A stretch of 64,000 bases of DNA from Edaphovirga cremea (GCF_003332275.1 NZ_QOVA01000018.1:16635-80634), one strand, 5' to 3'; counted from the stretch's first letter, positions 43,565 to 52,412 are shown. Translations and numbers: made by a program. The notes: generated from the sequence alone by a model not told the origin.

Positions 43565-44737
43565 TTATCTGTTTTTATGAGAGGCGAGCGGCGCAGAAAA
43601 CGGGTAGATGTCGACCCCTTTCACCACTCTGTTGACTTCCCCGGTAGGGCATGGATTGTCGGGCGTCATTCCCAGCGCCAGCGATGTTTCGAAAGCCAGC
43701 ATTTGCAAGAACATCAGGTAGGGGAACAGCAACCAGATGTCATCCAGTTCGCTGCCAAGGTCGGTGAATCCCTCACCGGGCAGACCGCTCAGCGCAACGA
43801 TCTCCTGCGCCCGCCCGTCATGGCGCAACTCGCGCCACAGATCCAGATCGTAACGACGGCCATAGGGTTCGGCGGAAAGCATCATTACCACCAGCGTGTG
43901 CTGGTCGATCATGAATTTGGGGCCGTGGCGCAGGCCGAGCGAGGAGTCGAAACGGGTGGCAATGCGCCCGGCCGTCAGTTCCAGCATCTTCAGCGCGCCT
44001 TCTTCTGCGACGCCGGTAAAACAGCTGCCGCCGAGACACATCATCCGTTTAAAACCGCTGTTCGCCAGCGACTTCACCTGCGGCTGCCAGGCTATGCGCG
44101 CCTGCTCGCAGAGTTCCGCCATCTGTTCCAGAGGGCGCAGACTGTCGTTCAGCGCCAGCGGCCCCAGCAGCAGAGCCGTCGCCAGCGTCATGCAACTGAA
44201 ACTGGAGGTCATGGCAAAACTCTGATCGTGCGAGCCCTGCGGCATGACCAGCGAGCAGACATGAGCGCGGCCTGCGGCATAGCGGGCCAGCGCGCCGTCC
44301 GGGTTACAGGTCAGCATCAAATGGCTGCACCGGGGCAGCAACTGATCGGCCAGCTCGACTGCCGCCACGCTCTCCGGGCTGTTGCCAGAACGGCCATAGG
44401 AGACGAGCAGCGTGGGGCGCGACGGGTCGAGATATTGCAACGGGGAAGCGACAATGTCGGTCGTGCCATACGCCGCGACGTCCAGCCCGCACTCTTCACG
44501 CAGCCATGGCGCGATGGCGCGCCCGGCGAATGCCGAGGAACCGGCGCCGCACAGCACAATCTGCACATCGGGGTTCGCCAGCAGCGGAGCCAAAAAAGGC
44601 TGCCACTGCGCGGCGCTGTCGGTCAGCTCACGGTGAAGCTGTCGCCACAGCCGCGGTTGCTGCCAGATTTCTCGTGCCGTGTGCTGCGCCTGACGTTCAT
44701 GCAACTCAGCGTCGCGATAAGAAAACAGTTCACTCAT
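43565..44737 (-). CDS. agaS: AgaS, SIS-domain galactosamine-6-phosphate deaminase/isomerase
   Basis: Cytoplasmic sugar isomerase-domain enzyme which in E. coli converts galactosamine-6-phosphate to tagatose-6-phosphate and ammonia. The 390-residue product has two SIS domains, with VLCGAGSSAFAGRAIAPWL and LLVSYGRSGNSPESVAAVEL in the first. LGGSCFTGVAEEGALKMLEL and RFDSSLGLRHGPKFMI occur in the second. Its ATG overlaps the kbaZ stop by four bases (ATGA), a sign of translational coupling. No agaI-type gene is needed for the pathway. Confidence 0.92.
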   Translation of the reverse strand: MSELFSYRDAELHERQAQHTAREIWQQPRLWRQLHRELTDSAAQWQPFLAPLLANPDVQIVLCGAGSSAFAGRAIAPWLREECGLDVAAYGTTDIVASPLQYLDPSRPTLLVSYGRSGNSPESVAAVELADQLLPRCSHLMLTCNPDGALARYAAGRAHVCSLVMPQGSHDQSFAMTSSFSCMTLATALLLGPLALNDSLRPLEQMAELCEQARIAWQPQVKSLANSGFKRMMCLGGSCFTGVAEEGALKMLELTAGRIATRFDSSLGLRHGPKFMIDQHTLVVMMLSAEPYGRRYDLDLWRELRHDGRAQEIVALSGLPGEGFTDLGSELDDIWLLFPYLMFLQMLAFETSLALGMTPDNPCPTGEVNRVVKGVDIYPFSAPLASHKNR

Positions 44738-46029
44738 GCTAATGCTCCTTGGGGTTGAGGCTGACAGGCGTGGGCGTAGGTCAGGAGGACGCCGCGGATC
44801 TTGTCCAGCACCCAGTCATGTGGATCGTGGTTCAGCCGTCCCGCACTGACTGCCCGCGCCTGTTCGGGCAGATACTGACTGAGCAGCGCCAGCGGTACGG
44901 GCCGTTGACGCAGATTGCTCACCATGGTGTCGACGGCCTGCTGTACCTGCGGCTGCGGCCAGTAGTAACGCACCCGGTCGCTGAGGCTGTATTGCCGATC
45001 GATAAATTGCTGGTGGGGTGTACCGTGGTAGTAACGACGCCACTGTTCCGGTTGCTCATGCATCACCTGTTCCAGCGTGTCGCACAGATGTGCCGCCTTC
45101 AGTTCGCCATTCCATTGGCGATCGATATGATCGAGGGCAAACAACGCTTCACGCAGCGCGAAGGTCAACGCCGGGCCGACCTTGAGAATGGCAAAGTGGT
45201 CGCGTACCAGTTGGCGGTAAGCGAGTGGCGTCTGGTAATCGGTGGAATGTGCCTCATACACCATGTGTGGCTGTGAGGTGATAAACCGGCTGAGTGCGGC
45301 CGCTTTCTCAGGCTGATAATGCACCACGCGGTGGTGATCGAATTCAACGCCGGGCTGGACCACCAGCGCAATGACCCGCGGCCAGACGTGCTCAAGACCG
45401 GCCTGCTGCCACGCGGCATGGTGAACCTGCAACGTTCGCGCCGCCGCGTCGGGGTGTGTGACCTGAACGTCATCCAGCGTTTCCTGCGCCCCACCTGGAA
45501 CCGGCACTTCGGTGCCAATCACATAGACCGGCGGTTCGCCCCCGGTACGCTGCCAACTGCGCTCGGCGATCTGGCACAGTCTGGCGGCGCGTGCTGCGAC
45601 GTCATCATCACCCAGCGGGATCGGATCGCCCTGACAGGACATCGAACAGTCGAGGTGAATTTTGCGAAAACCGGCGGCGACGTAATCATCAATCAGGGTT
45701 TCGGCCAGTTGCATGGCCTCTTGCGCCGGGCGATCCTGCCACGCATTGGGACCCAAATGATCGCCGCCCAGCCAGACTCTGTCCCTTGGCAGGCCAAGGG
45801 TATCAGCCTGCGCCCACACGGCATCACGGAATTGCGCCGGTTGCATCCCGGTGTAGCCGCCGAACTGATTGACCTGATTGGAGGTGGCTTCAATCAGGAC
45901 GGCGCTGTCGGTTTCCAGCGCCACGCGCAGGGCACTTTCCAGTACCCAGGGATGGGCGGAACAGACCGAATAGATCCCTGCCGCGTCGCCTGCCTTGTGG
46001 CGTCGGATGAGGTGTTGTAAAGACTGCAT
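44734..46029 (-). CDS. kbaZ: Tagatose-1,6-bisphosphate aldolase subunit KbaZ
   Basis: Non-catalytic partner needed for full activity and stability of the class II tagatose-bisphosphate aldolase. The chosen start at 46029 (MQSLQHLIRRHKAGDAAGIY) gives 431 residues, fits the family N-terminus and has GGGAGA as ribosome-binding sequence. In-frame upstream codons reach into agaR. Conserved blocks include IYSVCSAHPWVLE, IEATSNQVNQFGGYTGM, LGGDHLGPNAWQ, KIHLDCSMSC, IGTEVPVPGG and FEAHSTDYQTP-like YEAHSTDYQTP. It lies 34 bp after the agaR stop. Confidence 0.92.
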   Translation of the reverse strand: MQSLQHLIRRHKAGDAAGIYSVCSAHPWVLESALRVALETDSAVLIEATSNQVNQFGGYTGMQPAQFRDAVWAQADTLGLPRDRVWLGGDHLGPNAWQDRPAQEAMQLAETLIDDYVAAGFRKIHLDCSMSCQGDPIPLGDDDVAARAARLCQIAERSWQRTGGEPPVYVIGTEVPVPGGAQETLDDVQVTHPDAAARTLQVHHAAWQQAGLEHVWPRVIALVVQPGVEFDHHRVVHYQPEKAAALSRFITSQPHMVYEAHSTDYQTPLAYRQLVRDHFAILKVGPALTFALREALFALDHIDRQWNGELKAAHLCDTLEQVMHEQPEQWRRYYHGTPHQQFIDRQYSLSDRVRYYWPQPQVQQAVDTMVSNLRQRPVPLALLSQYLPEQARAVSAGRLNHDPHDWVLDKIRGVLLTYAHACQPQPQGALA

Positions 46030-46063
46030 GGTGTCTCCCATGCGGGCAGATTGACCTGAAAGG

Positions 46064-46837
46064 TCAGTCGTCGGCGATGATGACCTCAACGCCGAGTTCG
46101 GTTAATGCCCGCTGATAGTTGTCGGGGATCCGACTGTCCGTGATCAGGCGATCAATCTGTCCTGCCTCACGGATCATGCAGAAGCTCTTGCGGCCGAATT
46201 TACTGGCATCGGCGACGGCGATAATCTCGCGCGACACCTCGCACATCACCCGGTTGAGGTGGGCTTCACCGGGATGTGGCGTGGTGATGCCCGCCGTCAG
46301 ATCGAAACCGTCCACGCCAAGGAAGAGGGTATCGAAACGAAATTGCCGCAATTGCTGTTCTGCTGCCGGACCGTAGAGCGAATAGGAGTTCTGACGCACA
46401 CTCCCGCCAAGCACCATCACCTCAACCTGATCAAATCCCGCCAGTTCATAGGCGATATTCAACGCATTGGTCATCACCACCAGATCGCGCTTCCCTTGCA
46501 GGTGCGGCACAATTTGGGTGGTGGTAGATCCGGAATCCAGAATCAGCGCATTGCCGTCTTTGACAAAACTGGCGGCAACGGCAGCAATGCGCGATTTCAC
46601 ATCGCGGTTCATGCGGCCCTTGTCACGCAGCGGACGGTCAAAGGCAAACTGCTGATTGAGCATCGCACCGCCGTAAGAGCGCAGCGCGCAGCCTTTCTGT
46701 TCCAGATAACGCAGATCATTACGAATGGTGACGGCGGATACGGCAAACAGCGTGCTGAGGTGTTCAACACGCACGCTGCCTTCGTGACACAGCAAATCGA
46801 TGATCTGCTCGCGGCGTTTTACGGTATCCATGGTCAT
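46064..46837 (-). CDS. agaR: DeoR-family repressor AgaR
   Basis: Transcriptional repressor of the amino-galactose operon, released by a phosphorylated sugar intermediate. The 257-residue protein has the DeoR winged helix at about residues 6-60 (RREQIIDLLCHEGSVRVEHL, AVSAVTIRNDLRYLEQKG) and a C-terminal sugar-phosphate sensor (ILDSGSTTTQIVPHL, VMTNALNIAYEL, LFLGVDGFD). Here it is the first gene of the operon on the same strand. In E. coli, agaR is divergent from kbaZ. The gap upstream contains three TTTCG-type repeats that may be its operators and two CRP-like sites. Confidence 0.9.
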   Translation of the reverse strand: MTMDTVKRREQIIDLLCHEGSVRVEHLSTLFAVSAVTIRNDLRYLEQKGCALRSYGGAMLNQQFAFDRPLRDKGRMNRDVKSRIAAVAASFVKDGNALILDSGSTTTQIVPHLQGKRDLVVMTNALNIAYELAGFDQVEVMVLGGSVRQNSYSLYGPAAEQQLRQFRFDTLFLGVDGFDLTAGITTPHPGEAHLNRVMCEVSREIIAVADASKFGRKSFCMIREAGQIDRLITDSRIPDNYQRALTELGVEVIIADD

Positions 46838-46899
46838 CGTCGTTATGCTCCAGGTGGCGGAATCGGGGGATGATGCCCGACGCCAAAAGTGAATGATGG

Positions 46900-47122
46900 C
46901 TTTCGCTCTCTTTCGACTTAATTACAGCAAAGGTTAGGGAGTGAAATTGTGATCGCGCTTACAGGCCATTTTTTGGCCAAAAAGGGACAAAAAACCTTTC
47001 GTTTTAAGATAAAGCGAAAGGTAAAGAAGCATCATGCAAAAGGTCACAAATTTGGATCAGGGCAGGTGATTGCTCTCCTGACAGCCGATTGGGCAGCAGA
47101 AAACCGAAAGCATCACCTTTCG
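46900..47122. promoter_or_regulatory. Three candidate AgaR operators
   Basis: Three TTTCG-based repeats lie upstream of agaR. At 46900-46920 there is a direct repeat TTTCGctctcTTTCG. At 46994-47022 there is a 29-bp inverted repeat with arms ACCTTTCG and CGAAAGGT around an AT-rich centre. At 47105-47122 there is CGAAAG-catcac-CTTTCG. DeoR-family regulators, including AgaR, are known to bind TTTCG-containing repeats. Spacing of the sites could allow looping. Function is inferred. Confidence 0.65.
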
Positions 47123-47167
47123 TCTTGTTGCATGGGCGTTTTAGTTATCTCAGTGATCAAAGTCACA
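46948..47167. promoter_or_regulatory. Two CRP-like sites in the aga control region
   Basis: TGTGA-tcgcgc-TTACA (46948-46963) matches nine of ten key CRP positions. AGTGA-tcaaag-TCACA (47152-47167) also matches nine of ten. Catabolite activation of the aga regulon by CRP is established in E. coli. These sites bracket the three AgaR-like repeats. Confidence 0.6.
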
Positions 47168-47235
47168 AATTAGACATTCTGTAGAAATGGATAAAGGGAA
47201 AGGAATGGGAAAAACAGGAACCATCAGGGATTTTT

Positions 47236-47269
47236 TTTCAGCCATCCACAGCGGTGTGGATGGCTGAAA
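47236..47269. terminator. Strong hairpin after the DUF4034/Sel1-like gene
   Basis: A 15-bp perfect stem with arms TTTCAGCCATCCACA (47236-47250) and TGTGGATGGCTGAAA (47255-47269), loop GCGG. It lies 55 bp past the leftward DUF4034/Sel1-like gene. In that transcript the hairpin is followed by an A-run rather than a U-run, so a classic intrinsic terminator is not obvious. Confidence 0.5.
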
Positions 47270-47323
47270 GAGAGTGCAAATAGCTATTCGCGCGATAAAA
47301 CTGATTATGCGCGCGAGAACCAA

Positions 47324-49303
47324 CTAAACGCGATAGGCGGCCAGCAGATCTTCACCGTTGACTTTACGTTTGTCCTGCCACAATGCCATGCGACTGCGTA
47401 GCGAACCGGTCAATTCACTTACGGCACGCTGCGCGGCGTCAAACTGCGGATTCATCTCCAGGGCAAAGCTGAATAACTGATGGGCGTGATAGCGATTCTT
47501 TTCGGTACCCAATCCCATCAGCCAGGCCATACCCAGTGAATAGGCGGCTTCGGCACGGGTATCACTTGCGCTGTCCTGCAATATTTCAGGTAACCACTCG
47601 GCGACGGCGAGGCGTTTTTCTTCCTCCGGCCCCTCTTCCAGGGCGCAGGTTGCCCGCCAATAACGCGCGGTCAAATAGCCGTTATCAATGGCCCGGCGAT
47701 ACCATTCCATTGCCAGCGGATAATCTGCTGGCGCGCTAACTCCTTCGCGCAACGCATTGGCATACGCAAACATCGCCGGGACATGGCCCGAATTCGCCGC
47801 ATGGCCGACCCACTGCAACGCAGCCTGCGGATCTTGCAATGCTTGCGGTACATCTTCGTGCCAGGCATCGCGATGAAAAAAGAACAGTTCGTAACTGTGC
47901 CAGGCGCTGCCACGATGCGCCATTTGCAGCAGCATAAAATGGGCGGCCTCGATGTCTTCATGGATCGCCATATCGTGCGCGATGGTCACCAGATCTTTTT
48001 CTGTTTCAGCGGGATCGGCACCGTTTATGGTCAGAACCCAGGCGTGATCCATCAGCGTGTGTGCCAACTCTTCATTCTGCGGCAGGCCATACAACCCGAA
48101 CTGGCAGGCACAGGCCGCCAGCGCGGCCTGCAAGGCGCTCTGGGTAGTTGACGCCGCGCGGGCAAGCATTCGCCCCAGCACATTGCGTTGATCATCGTGC
48201 CCATTGGCCAATATCACCCGGGAGATAAACAGCGTGGCGTAGCGACCGGGCAGCGCCTGCGGCGAAACGTTCAGCAAATCGTCATAGACCGCCAGACCCG
48301 CGTCGTCGTCGTCATGCCAGTAGGCAACGCAGGTTCCAGCCGCATCCAGCAGCGCGATGCGTGTTTCCCATGGCAGCGGCTGTGAAAGCAACGCCGCCAG
48401 CCGTTGCTGCAAGGCGGTTGCGCGTGGGGTGTCGCGCTCGGCGACGTCCCCTGCCAGCGCATCAAGCAGGGCATTGGCGCGAAACTGATTGCGGTCGCGT
48501 TCATCGAACTCGCTGCACAAGGCGCTTTCAATAATCTGTTCGACCTGTGCGTGACTGCCGCCCCATTGTGGTGAATGAAACACCAGATAGGATTCAAGCG
48601 TGCCAACATCACTGTGGCGAACCGACATCGCCATGCGCAACCAGTAATCCAATGCCTCTTCGCCATCGCGACGGCTGTTGATCAATACCTTGGGAAGTTG
48701 CTGCGGCCAATAGAGTGCGGCTTCAGCGCCCAGCGCCTGCAAATGCGCTACGCCCTGATGCCAGACTTCACTGTTCTGAATATCAAATTGTTCACTGAGG
48801 GGTTTGGGTATTTCACCGGCAAACAGCGCACGCAGCCAGTAAGGTTCACCGAAACCGCCGCTGAGATTCATCATGTGGCGGTAAGCGTGGGTCGGACGCG
48901 GATGCAGCGCGATCGCCTGCAAGAATGCCAGTACCGCGTAGTCGCAGCATAATTGCGCGCCCAGCCACTGATGATCCTCCACCTCCTGACCCGCAGGTGC
49001 ACTGCGGATGTACCATGCCTGCTCATGCCAGAACATGCCCAGCAGCACCTGGGCGTGATAGCTTTCCGGGCACTGCTGGGCCCAGTCGTTGAGGATCTCC
49101 AGTCTCTTGATCTGAGAAAGCTCAACCCCGCCAAACAGGCTGCTCACGTTCATGACATAGCCATACTGACTGTTGGCATCTGTTTGGTACTGCCAGCCGC
49201 GCATTTGGAGCATCAGCCATTCATCAAGCTTGATGAAACGGCGGGTTGCGAGCAACGTTCTGGCTTTGGCGAGGTCATCGTACTGGTGATCTGCTTGTGG
49301 CAT
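47324..49303 (-). CDS. DUF4034 / Sel1-like repeat protein
   Basis: Cytoplasmic protein of 659 residues starting MPQADHQYDDLAKARTLLAT; function unknown. The N-terminal two thirds look like DUF4034 (paired helices, LLATRRFIKLDEWLMLQMRG, many Trp/Tyr). The last third contains Sel1/TPR-like repeats: DPQAALQWVGHAANSGHVPA, YPLAMEWYRRAIDNGYLTAR and AAYSLGMAWLMGLGTEKNRY. No signal peptide or membrane segment is seen. Sel1-like proteins usually act as adaptors. It lies between the aga operon and the micF-ompC region as a single gene. Upstream, 49304-49754 contains nothing I can assign. Confidence 0.7.
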   Translation of the reverse strand: MPQADHQYDDLAKARTLLATRRFIKLDEWLMLQMRGWQYQTDANSQYGYVMNVSSLFGGVELSQIKRLEILNDWAQQCPESYHAQVLLGMFWHEQAWYIRSAPAGQEVEDHQWLGAQLCCDYAVLAFLQAIALHPRPTHAYRHMMNLSGGFGEPYWLRALFAGEIPKPLSEQFDIQNSEVWHQGVAHLQALGAEAALYWPQQLPKVLINSRRDGEEALDYWLRMAMSVRHSDVGTLESYLVFHSPQWGGSHAQVEQIIESALCSEFDERDRNQFRANALLDALAGDVAERDTPRATALQQRLAALLSQPLPWETRIALLDAAGTCVAYWHDDDDAGLAVYDDLLNVSPQALPGRYATLFISRVILANGHDDQRNVLGRMLARAASTTQSALQAALAACACQFGLYGLPQNEELAHTLMDHAWVLTINGADPAETEKDLVTIAHDMAIHEDIEAAHFMLLQMAHRGSAWHSYELFFFHRDAWHEDVPQALQDPQAALQWVGHAANSGHVPAMFAYANALREGVSAPADYPLAMEWYRRAIDNGYLTARYWRATCALEEGPEEEKRLAVAEWLPEILQDSASDTRAEAAYSLGMAWLMGLGTEKNRYHAHQLFSFALEMNPQFDAAQRAVSELTGSLRSRMALWQDKRKVNGEDLLAAYRV

Positions 49304-49754
49304 GCGAGTCCTTTAATGCAAATAGCGGAAAGCCGCGAAATGGCATGGTGTGTCCATTATAACTTTACCCAAATCGAACTGTAACCTGAATGGGTTGCTT
49401 AAGGGAGATTATGCGAAGTTTCTTGTCGTAAGTCTAAAGGGCAATCACAAATCGTATAAGGAAGCGACTCTACGTTTTACGGTGCGCGAAGACAGCAGGA
49501 TTGTTCTGATTGTCTTCCCGGGCGTAAGCGTGTGAGCGGGTGGTCTGGGCACGTACAGCGCAAATAAGGTGGATTTTTTATTCGAAACAGCGTTTTTTTA
49601 AACACGATGAAGAATTTGTGGGCAGGTTTTTGATTATTTGTGCGCTTTTTGGTGCGCATTTTTTTATGTCGGGAGGGGGATTGTTATTGATTAACTAAAT
49701 AAGTAGTTTACTATATATAAAGTAACGCGCATGTACCATCGCACAAAATGCCAA

Positions 49755-49840
49755 TAAAAAACCGGCCATAAGGCCGGTGTCATTCAAATAAAATATGAAT
49801 GAGAATGGGGGTAATTAATACAGAAAATAATGATGATTGC
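49755..49840 (-). ncRNA. micF: MicF antisense small RNA
   Basis: Trans-acting small RNA that represses OmpF-type porin mRNA with Hfq. On the minus strand TATAAT (49852-49847) lies six bases before a start at 49840, and the RNA begins GCAATCATCATTA. This matches 12 of 13 bases of the conserved E. coli MicF 5' seed (GCUAUCAUCAUUA, recalled). The 3' end is the hairpin ACCGGCC-TTAT-GGCCGGT (49778-49761) followed by TTTTTTATTGG, a good intrinsic terminator. The ~86-nt length compares with 93 nt in E. coli. It is divergent from ompC, as in E. coli. A marbox-like GCAC element (49889-49871) sits just upstream of the -10. Confidence 0.85.
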
Positions 49841-49992
49841 GGGGTTATTATACTACATCGTTAGCGTGCAAATTATCATTATGTGCTAAAAAATTAATTT
49901 TAATTAACTTGATGTTTTTAAATGATTTTTATATTTGCATTGGTAAATGATGCTATTTATTCATTTCTTTTTTGCGCGAAAAGTTCCCATTT

Positions 49993-50047
49993 TTTACATT
50001 ATGAAATCCTTTATTATATGAATGAAACACTATCTGCTATTTAGTAT
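49993..50047 (+). promoter_or_regulatory. ompC promoter with OmpR boxes
   Basis: TTTACATTATGAAATCCT at 49993-50010 closely matches the E. coli ompC OmpR C1 box (TTTACATTTTGAAACATC, recalled). A second box around ATGAATGAAACACTATC (50018-50034) is followed by a -10-like TAGTAT at 50042-50047, as in E. coli. OmpR activation at high osmolarity is therefore likely. The surrounding 49841-50100 stretch is very AT-rich. Confidence 0.75.
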
Positions 50048-50162
50048 CACTTTCCTTGTGGATTAAAATTGAACTTATAATGAGAATGGCTGTGCCCTGT
50101 CGGGTTCGTTATTTTTTTGTTACAGTGGCCAGAGCCCGACATAACGTTCGAGGATACAAAAA

Positions 50163-51281
50163 ATGAAACTCCGCGTACTTTCTCTGATGATCCCAGCCTT
50201 ATTAGTCGCAGGAACAGCAGGCGCAGCAGAAATTTATAACAAAGACGGCAACAAATTGGATTTGTTCGGCAAGATTGACGGCCTGCACTACTTCTCCGAT
50301 GACAAAGGTTCCGATGGCGACCAGTCATACATGCGTTTTGGCCTGCGTGGCGAAACCCAAATTGCTGACCAACTGACCGGCTACGGTGAGTGGGAATACC
50401 AGGTTGGACTGAACAACGCTGAATCTGAAGGGTCTGCTGATACCTTTACCCGTGTTGGTTTCGCTGGTTTGAAATTCGGTGACTACGGTTCCCTTGATTA
50501 TGGTCGTAACTACGGCGTGCTGTACGACGTGGCAGCATGGACCGACGTTCTGCCTGAGTTTGGTGGTGACACCTATGGCGCTGACAACTTCCTGTCACAG
50601 CGTGCAAATGGCGTTGCAACCTATCGTAACAGCAACTTCTTTGGCCTGGTCGATGGCCTGAACTTTGCTATCCAGTATCAAGGCAAAAACGATGATACTG
50701 CGGCTGAAAGCGCAATCGGTGGTGGTCGTGGTGTCAACGGTCAGAATGGCGACGGTTATGGTTTGTCCCTCTCCTACGATCTGGGCTGGGGCGTAAGTGC
50801 TGCGGCAGCCATGAGCAGTTCTGATCGTACCAACGATCAAAACAGCGGTGCCTATTTTGGTCATGGGGATAAAGCAGAAGCGTATACCGGTGGCCTGAAA
50901 TATGACGCCAACAACGTTTACATCGCGGCTATGTATACCCAGACTTACAACATGACCCGTTTCGGTGATTTCGGCGACAGCTCAAAACAGGCTGGATTTG
51001 CCAACCAGGCACAGAACGTTGAATTGGTGGCACAGTACCAGTTCGATTTCGGCCTGCGTCCGTCCGTGGCTTACCTGCAATCACGCGGTAAAGACATCGA
51101 AGGCTATGGCGATCAGGATCTGATGAAATACGTTGATGTTGGTGCGACTTACTACTTCAACAAAAACATGTCTACCTATGTTGATTACAAAATCAACCTG
51201 ATGGATGACAGCAACTTTACCCGTAATACCGGCATCAATACTGATGACATCGTGGCTTTAGGTCTAGTTTACCAGTTCTAA
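50163..51281 (+). CDS. ompC: OmpC-type general porin
   Basis: Trimeric outer-membrane diffusion porin, 372 residues. The signal peptide is [20 protein letters not shown], cleaved before [19 protein letters not shown]. The 16-strand barrel includes the constriction loop L3 motif [20 protein letters not shown]. The C-terminus is phenylalanine (VALGLVYQF), as required for BAM-mediated assembly. The ATG has GAGGAT as ribosome-binding site and the promoter has OmpR boxes. Divergent micF confirms the ompC locus rather than another porin. A clear terminator follows at 51318. Confidence 0.93.
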   Translation: MKLRVLSLMIPALLVAGTAGAAEIYNKDGNKLDLFGKIDGLHYFSDDKGSDGDQSYMRFGLRGETQIADQLTGYGEWEYQVGLNNAESEGSADTFTRVGFAGLKFGDYGSLDYGRNYGVLYDVAAWTDVLPEFGGDTYGADNFLSQRANGVATYRNSNFFGLVDGLNFAIQYQGKNDDTAAESAIGGGRGVNGQNGDGYGLSLSYDLGWGVSAAAAMSSSDRTNDQNSGAYFGHGDKAEAYTGGLKYDANNVYIAAMYTQTYNMTRFGDFGDSSKQAGFANQAQNVELVAQYQFDFGLRPSVAYLQSRGKDIEGYGDQDLMKYVDVGATYYFNKNMSTYVDYKINLMDDSNFTRNTGINTDDIVALGLVYQF

Positions 51282-51317
51282 TCACGCAGTCCGGTATTTA
51301 CAACAGGCAGTACCAAA

Positions 51318-51345
51318 ACGCGGCTCTTCCCAGCCGCGTTTTTTT
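51318..51345 (+). terminator. Rho-independent terminator of ompC
   Basis: ACGCGGCT (51318-51325), loop CTTCCC, AGCCGCGT (51332-51339), followed by TTTTTTT to 51345. Confidence 0.93.
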
Positions 51346-51384
51346 ACGGAATTTTTTAGCAAAGGGAGGGGGCAGGGCGAACGC

Positions 51385-51771
51385 TTACGCCTGTTTTTGA
51401 TGGATCAGGTGCAGCGGGGGCGATATGTGCAATTCGATGCCGGGGTTCTGCCGGAACTCGTGCGGCGTGATGTCGAAACGCTTCCTGAACATATAGGTAA
51501 AATGTGACTGCGAGCCAAAACCAAAATCCATAGCGATATCGAAAATCGAGGTATCGCTGGCGCTCAGTTGATACACAGCGCCCGCCAGACGGCGTTCCCT
51601 GATGTATTTTCCAAGCGAAATGCCTGTCGATTCTTTGAACAGTTTCTGCATGTGCCAGAGAGAGTAACCGGAGTAATTCGCCAATTCTTCAAGGTGAATC
51701 ACGCGGCCAAGATGGTTCTCGATCCACTTGCTCAGGGCGCAGACGATGGTCAGATGAATTTCTTGTGGCAT
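51385..51771 (-). CDS. AraC-family regulator, MarA/SoxS size class
   Basis: Single-domain DNA-binding regulator of about 128 residues, counted from the ATG at 51771 (MPQEIHLTIVCALSKWIENH); 13 further in-frame codons lie upstream. Both AraC helix-turn-helix motifs are present: HLEELANYSGYSLWHMQKLF and SIFDIAMDFGFGSQSHFTYM, with FRKRFDITPHEFR at the end of the HTH. No effector-binding domain is present, as in MarA, SoxS, RamA and the N-terminal part of Rob. It converges on ompC. Since MarA/SoxS/Rob activate micF in E. coli, a role in porin and resistance control is plausible but not shown. Confidence 0.85.
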   Translation of the reverse strand: MPQEIHLTIVCALSKWIENHLGRVIHLEELANYSGYSLWHMQKLFKESTGISLGKYIRERRLAGAVYQLSASDTSIFDIAMDFGFGSQSHFTYMFRKRFDITPHEFRQNPGIELHISPPLHLIHQKQA

Positions 51772-51905
51772 AGGCAATCTGTTTTGATTTAGGTACCGGC
51801 CAGTATACACAAAATCTGACGAATAGCGGAGTGGCGTGGAGCCGGAACCCCAGCCGGTTAGGCTATTACGCCAGATTCATACGGAGTTTATGCCCCAGGC
51901 GCAAA

Positions 51906-52013
51906 GAATCTCTCAGGTACCAGGAATCCCTCAAGCACCGGGAATCCCTCAAGCACCGGGAATCCCTTAAGCACCAGGAATCCTTTAAGCACCAAGAATT
52001 CTTTACGCACCAA
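51906..52013. repeat. Six tandem copies of an 18-bp repeat
   Basis: Units start at 51906, 51924, 51942, 51960, 51978 and 51996 with consensus GAATCCCTCAAGCACCRG. The two central copies are identical and identity decays outward. The array abuts the 3' end of the small gene at 52003-52209, overlapping its last 11 bases. It is a candidate variable-number tandem repeat. There are no spacers, so it is not a CRISPR array. Confidence 0.9.
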
Positions 52014-52209
52014 GAATAGTATCGAGAGCGTCTTGGGCACTTTCCAGCGGATCGGTATGCAGTGCTACGCCACCTTCGTCATCAATCAATACGGCCCACC
52101 AGCCTTCTTCCTCAGCAAACATGGCATAAGAACCTGGTTCGCATTCAGTCAGGTTATCGTCTGCTTCAGCCTGATAGACTTTCTTGTCTTTATAAAGGCG
52201 CGTAATCAT
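52003..52209 (-). CDS. Small acidic protein of unknown function
   Basis: A 68-residue product starting MITRLYKDKKVYQAEADDNL, strongly acidic and with a central EEEGWWAVLIDDEGGVALH. AAGGA precedes the ATG at good spacing. I do not recognise the family. The tidy start, a stop just inside the tandem repeat and consistent codon use favour a real gene. The 3' end of the coding sequence (DTILGA) lies in the first bases of the 18-bp repeat array, so repeat changes could alter the C-terminus. Confidence 0.65.
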   Translation of the reverse strand: MITRLYKDKKVYQAEADDNLTECEPGSYAMFAEEEGWWAVLIDDEGGVALHTDPLESAQDALDTILGA

Positions 52210-52412
52210 CTGTTATCCTTAAAAATCAACCACGTAAATGTGTTATTGCCAGCCATATTCCTGGCAAGTCAAAGAGGCGTGCTGAACGCGGCTGACAGTA
52301 TTAATCAGCTCTCTTCGGTGTGAAAGAGCTTAATGACGGTTCTGCGAGATTAAACAGGTTGGGGCGAAAATCTCAGATGAAGTGAATGAGAAACGCAAAA
52401 GAGAAAATGAAA

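Noticed and set aside
43577..44758. 393-codon open frame antisense to agaS
   Set aside because: AgaS on the other strand has clear SIS motifs and operon context; the antisense product is Arg/Gln-rich without family features.
51906..52013. Possible CRISPR array
   Set aside because: The 18-bp units are directly adjacent with no unique spacers, and no cas genes are present.
51831..52019. 62-codon plus-strand frame encoding ESLKH-type repeats
   Set aside because: Only a GTG start without a ribosome-binding site; the repeats are explained by the 18-bp DNA array.
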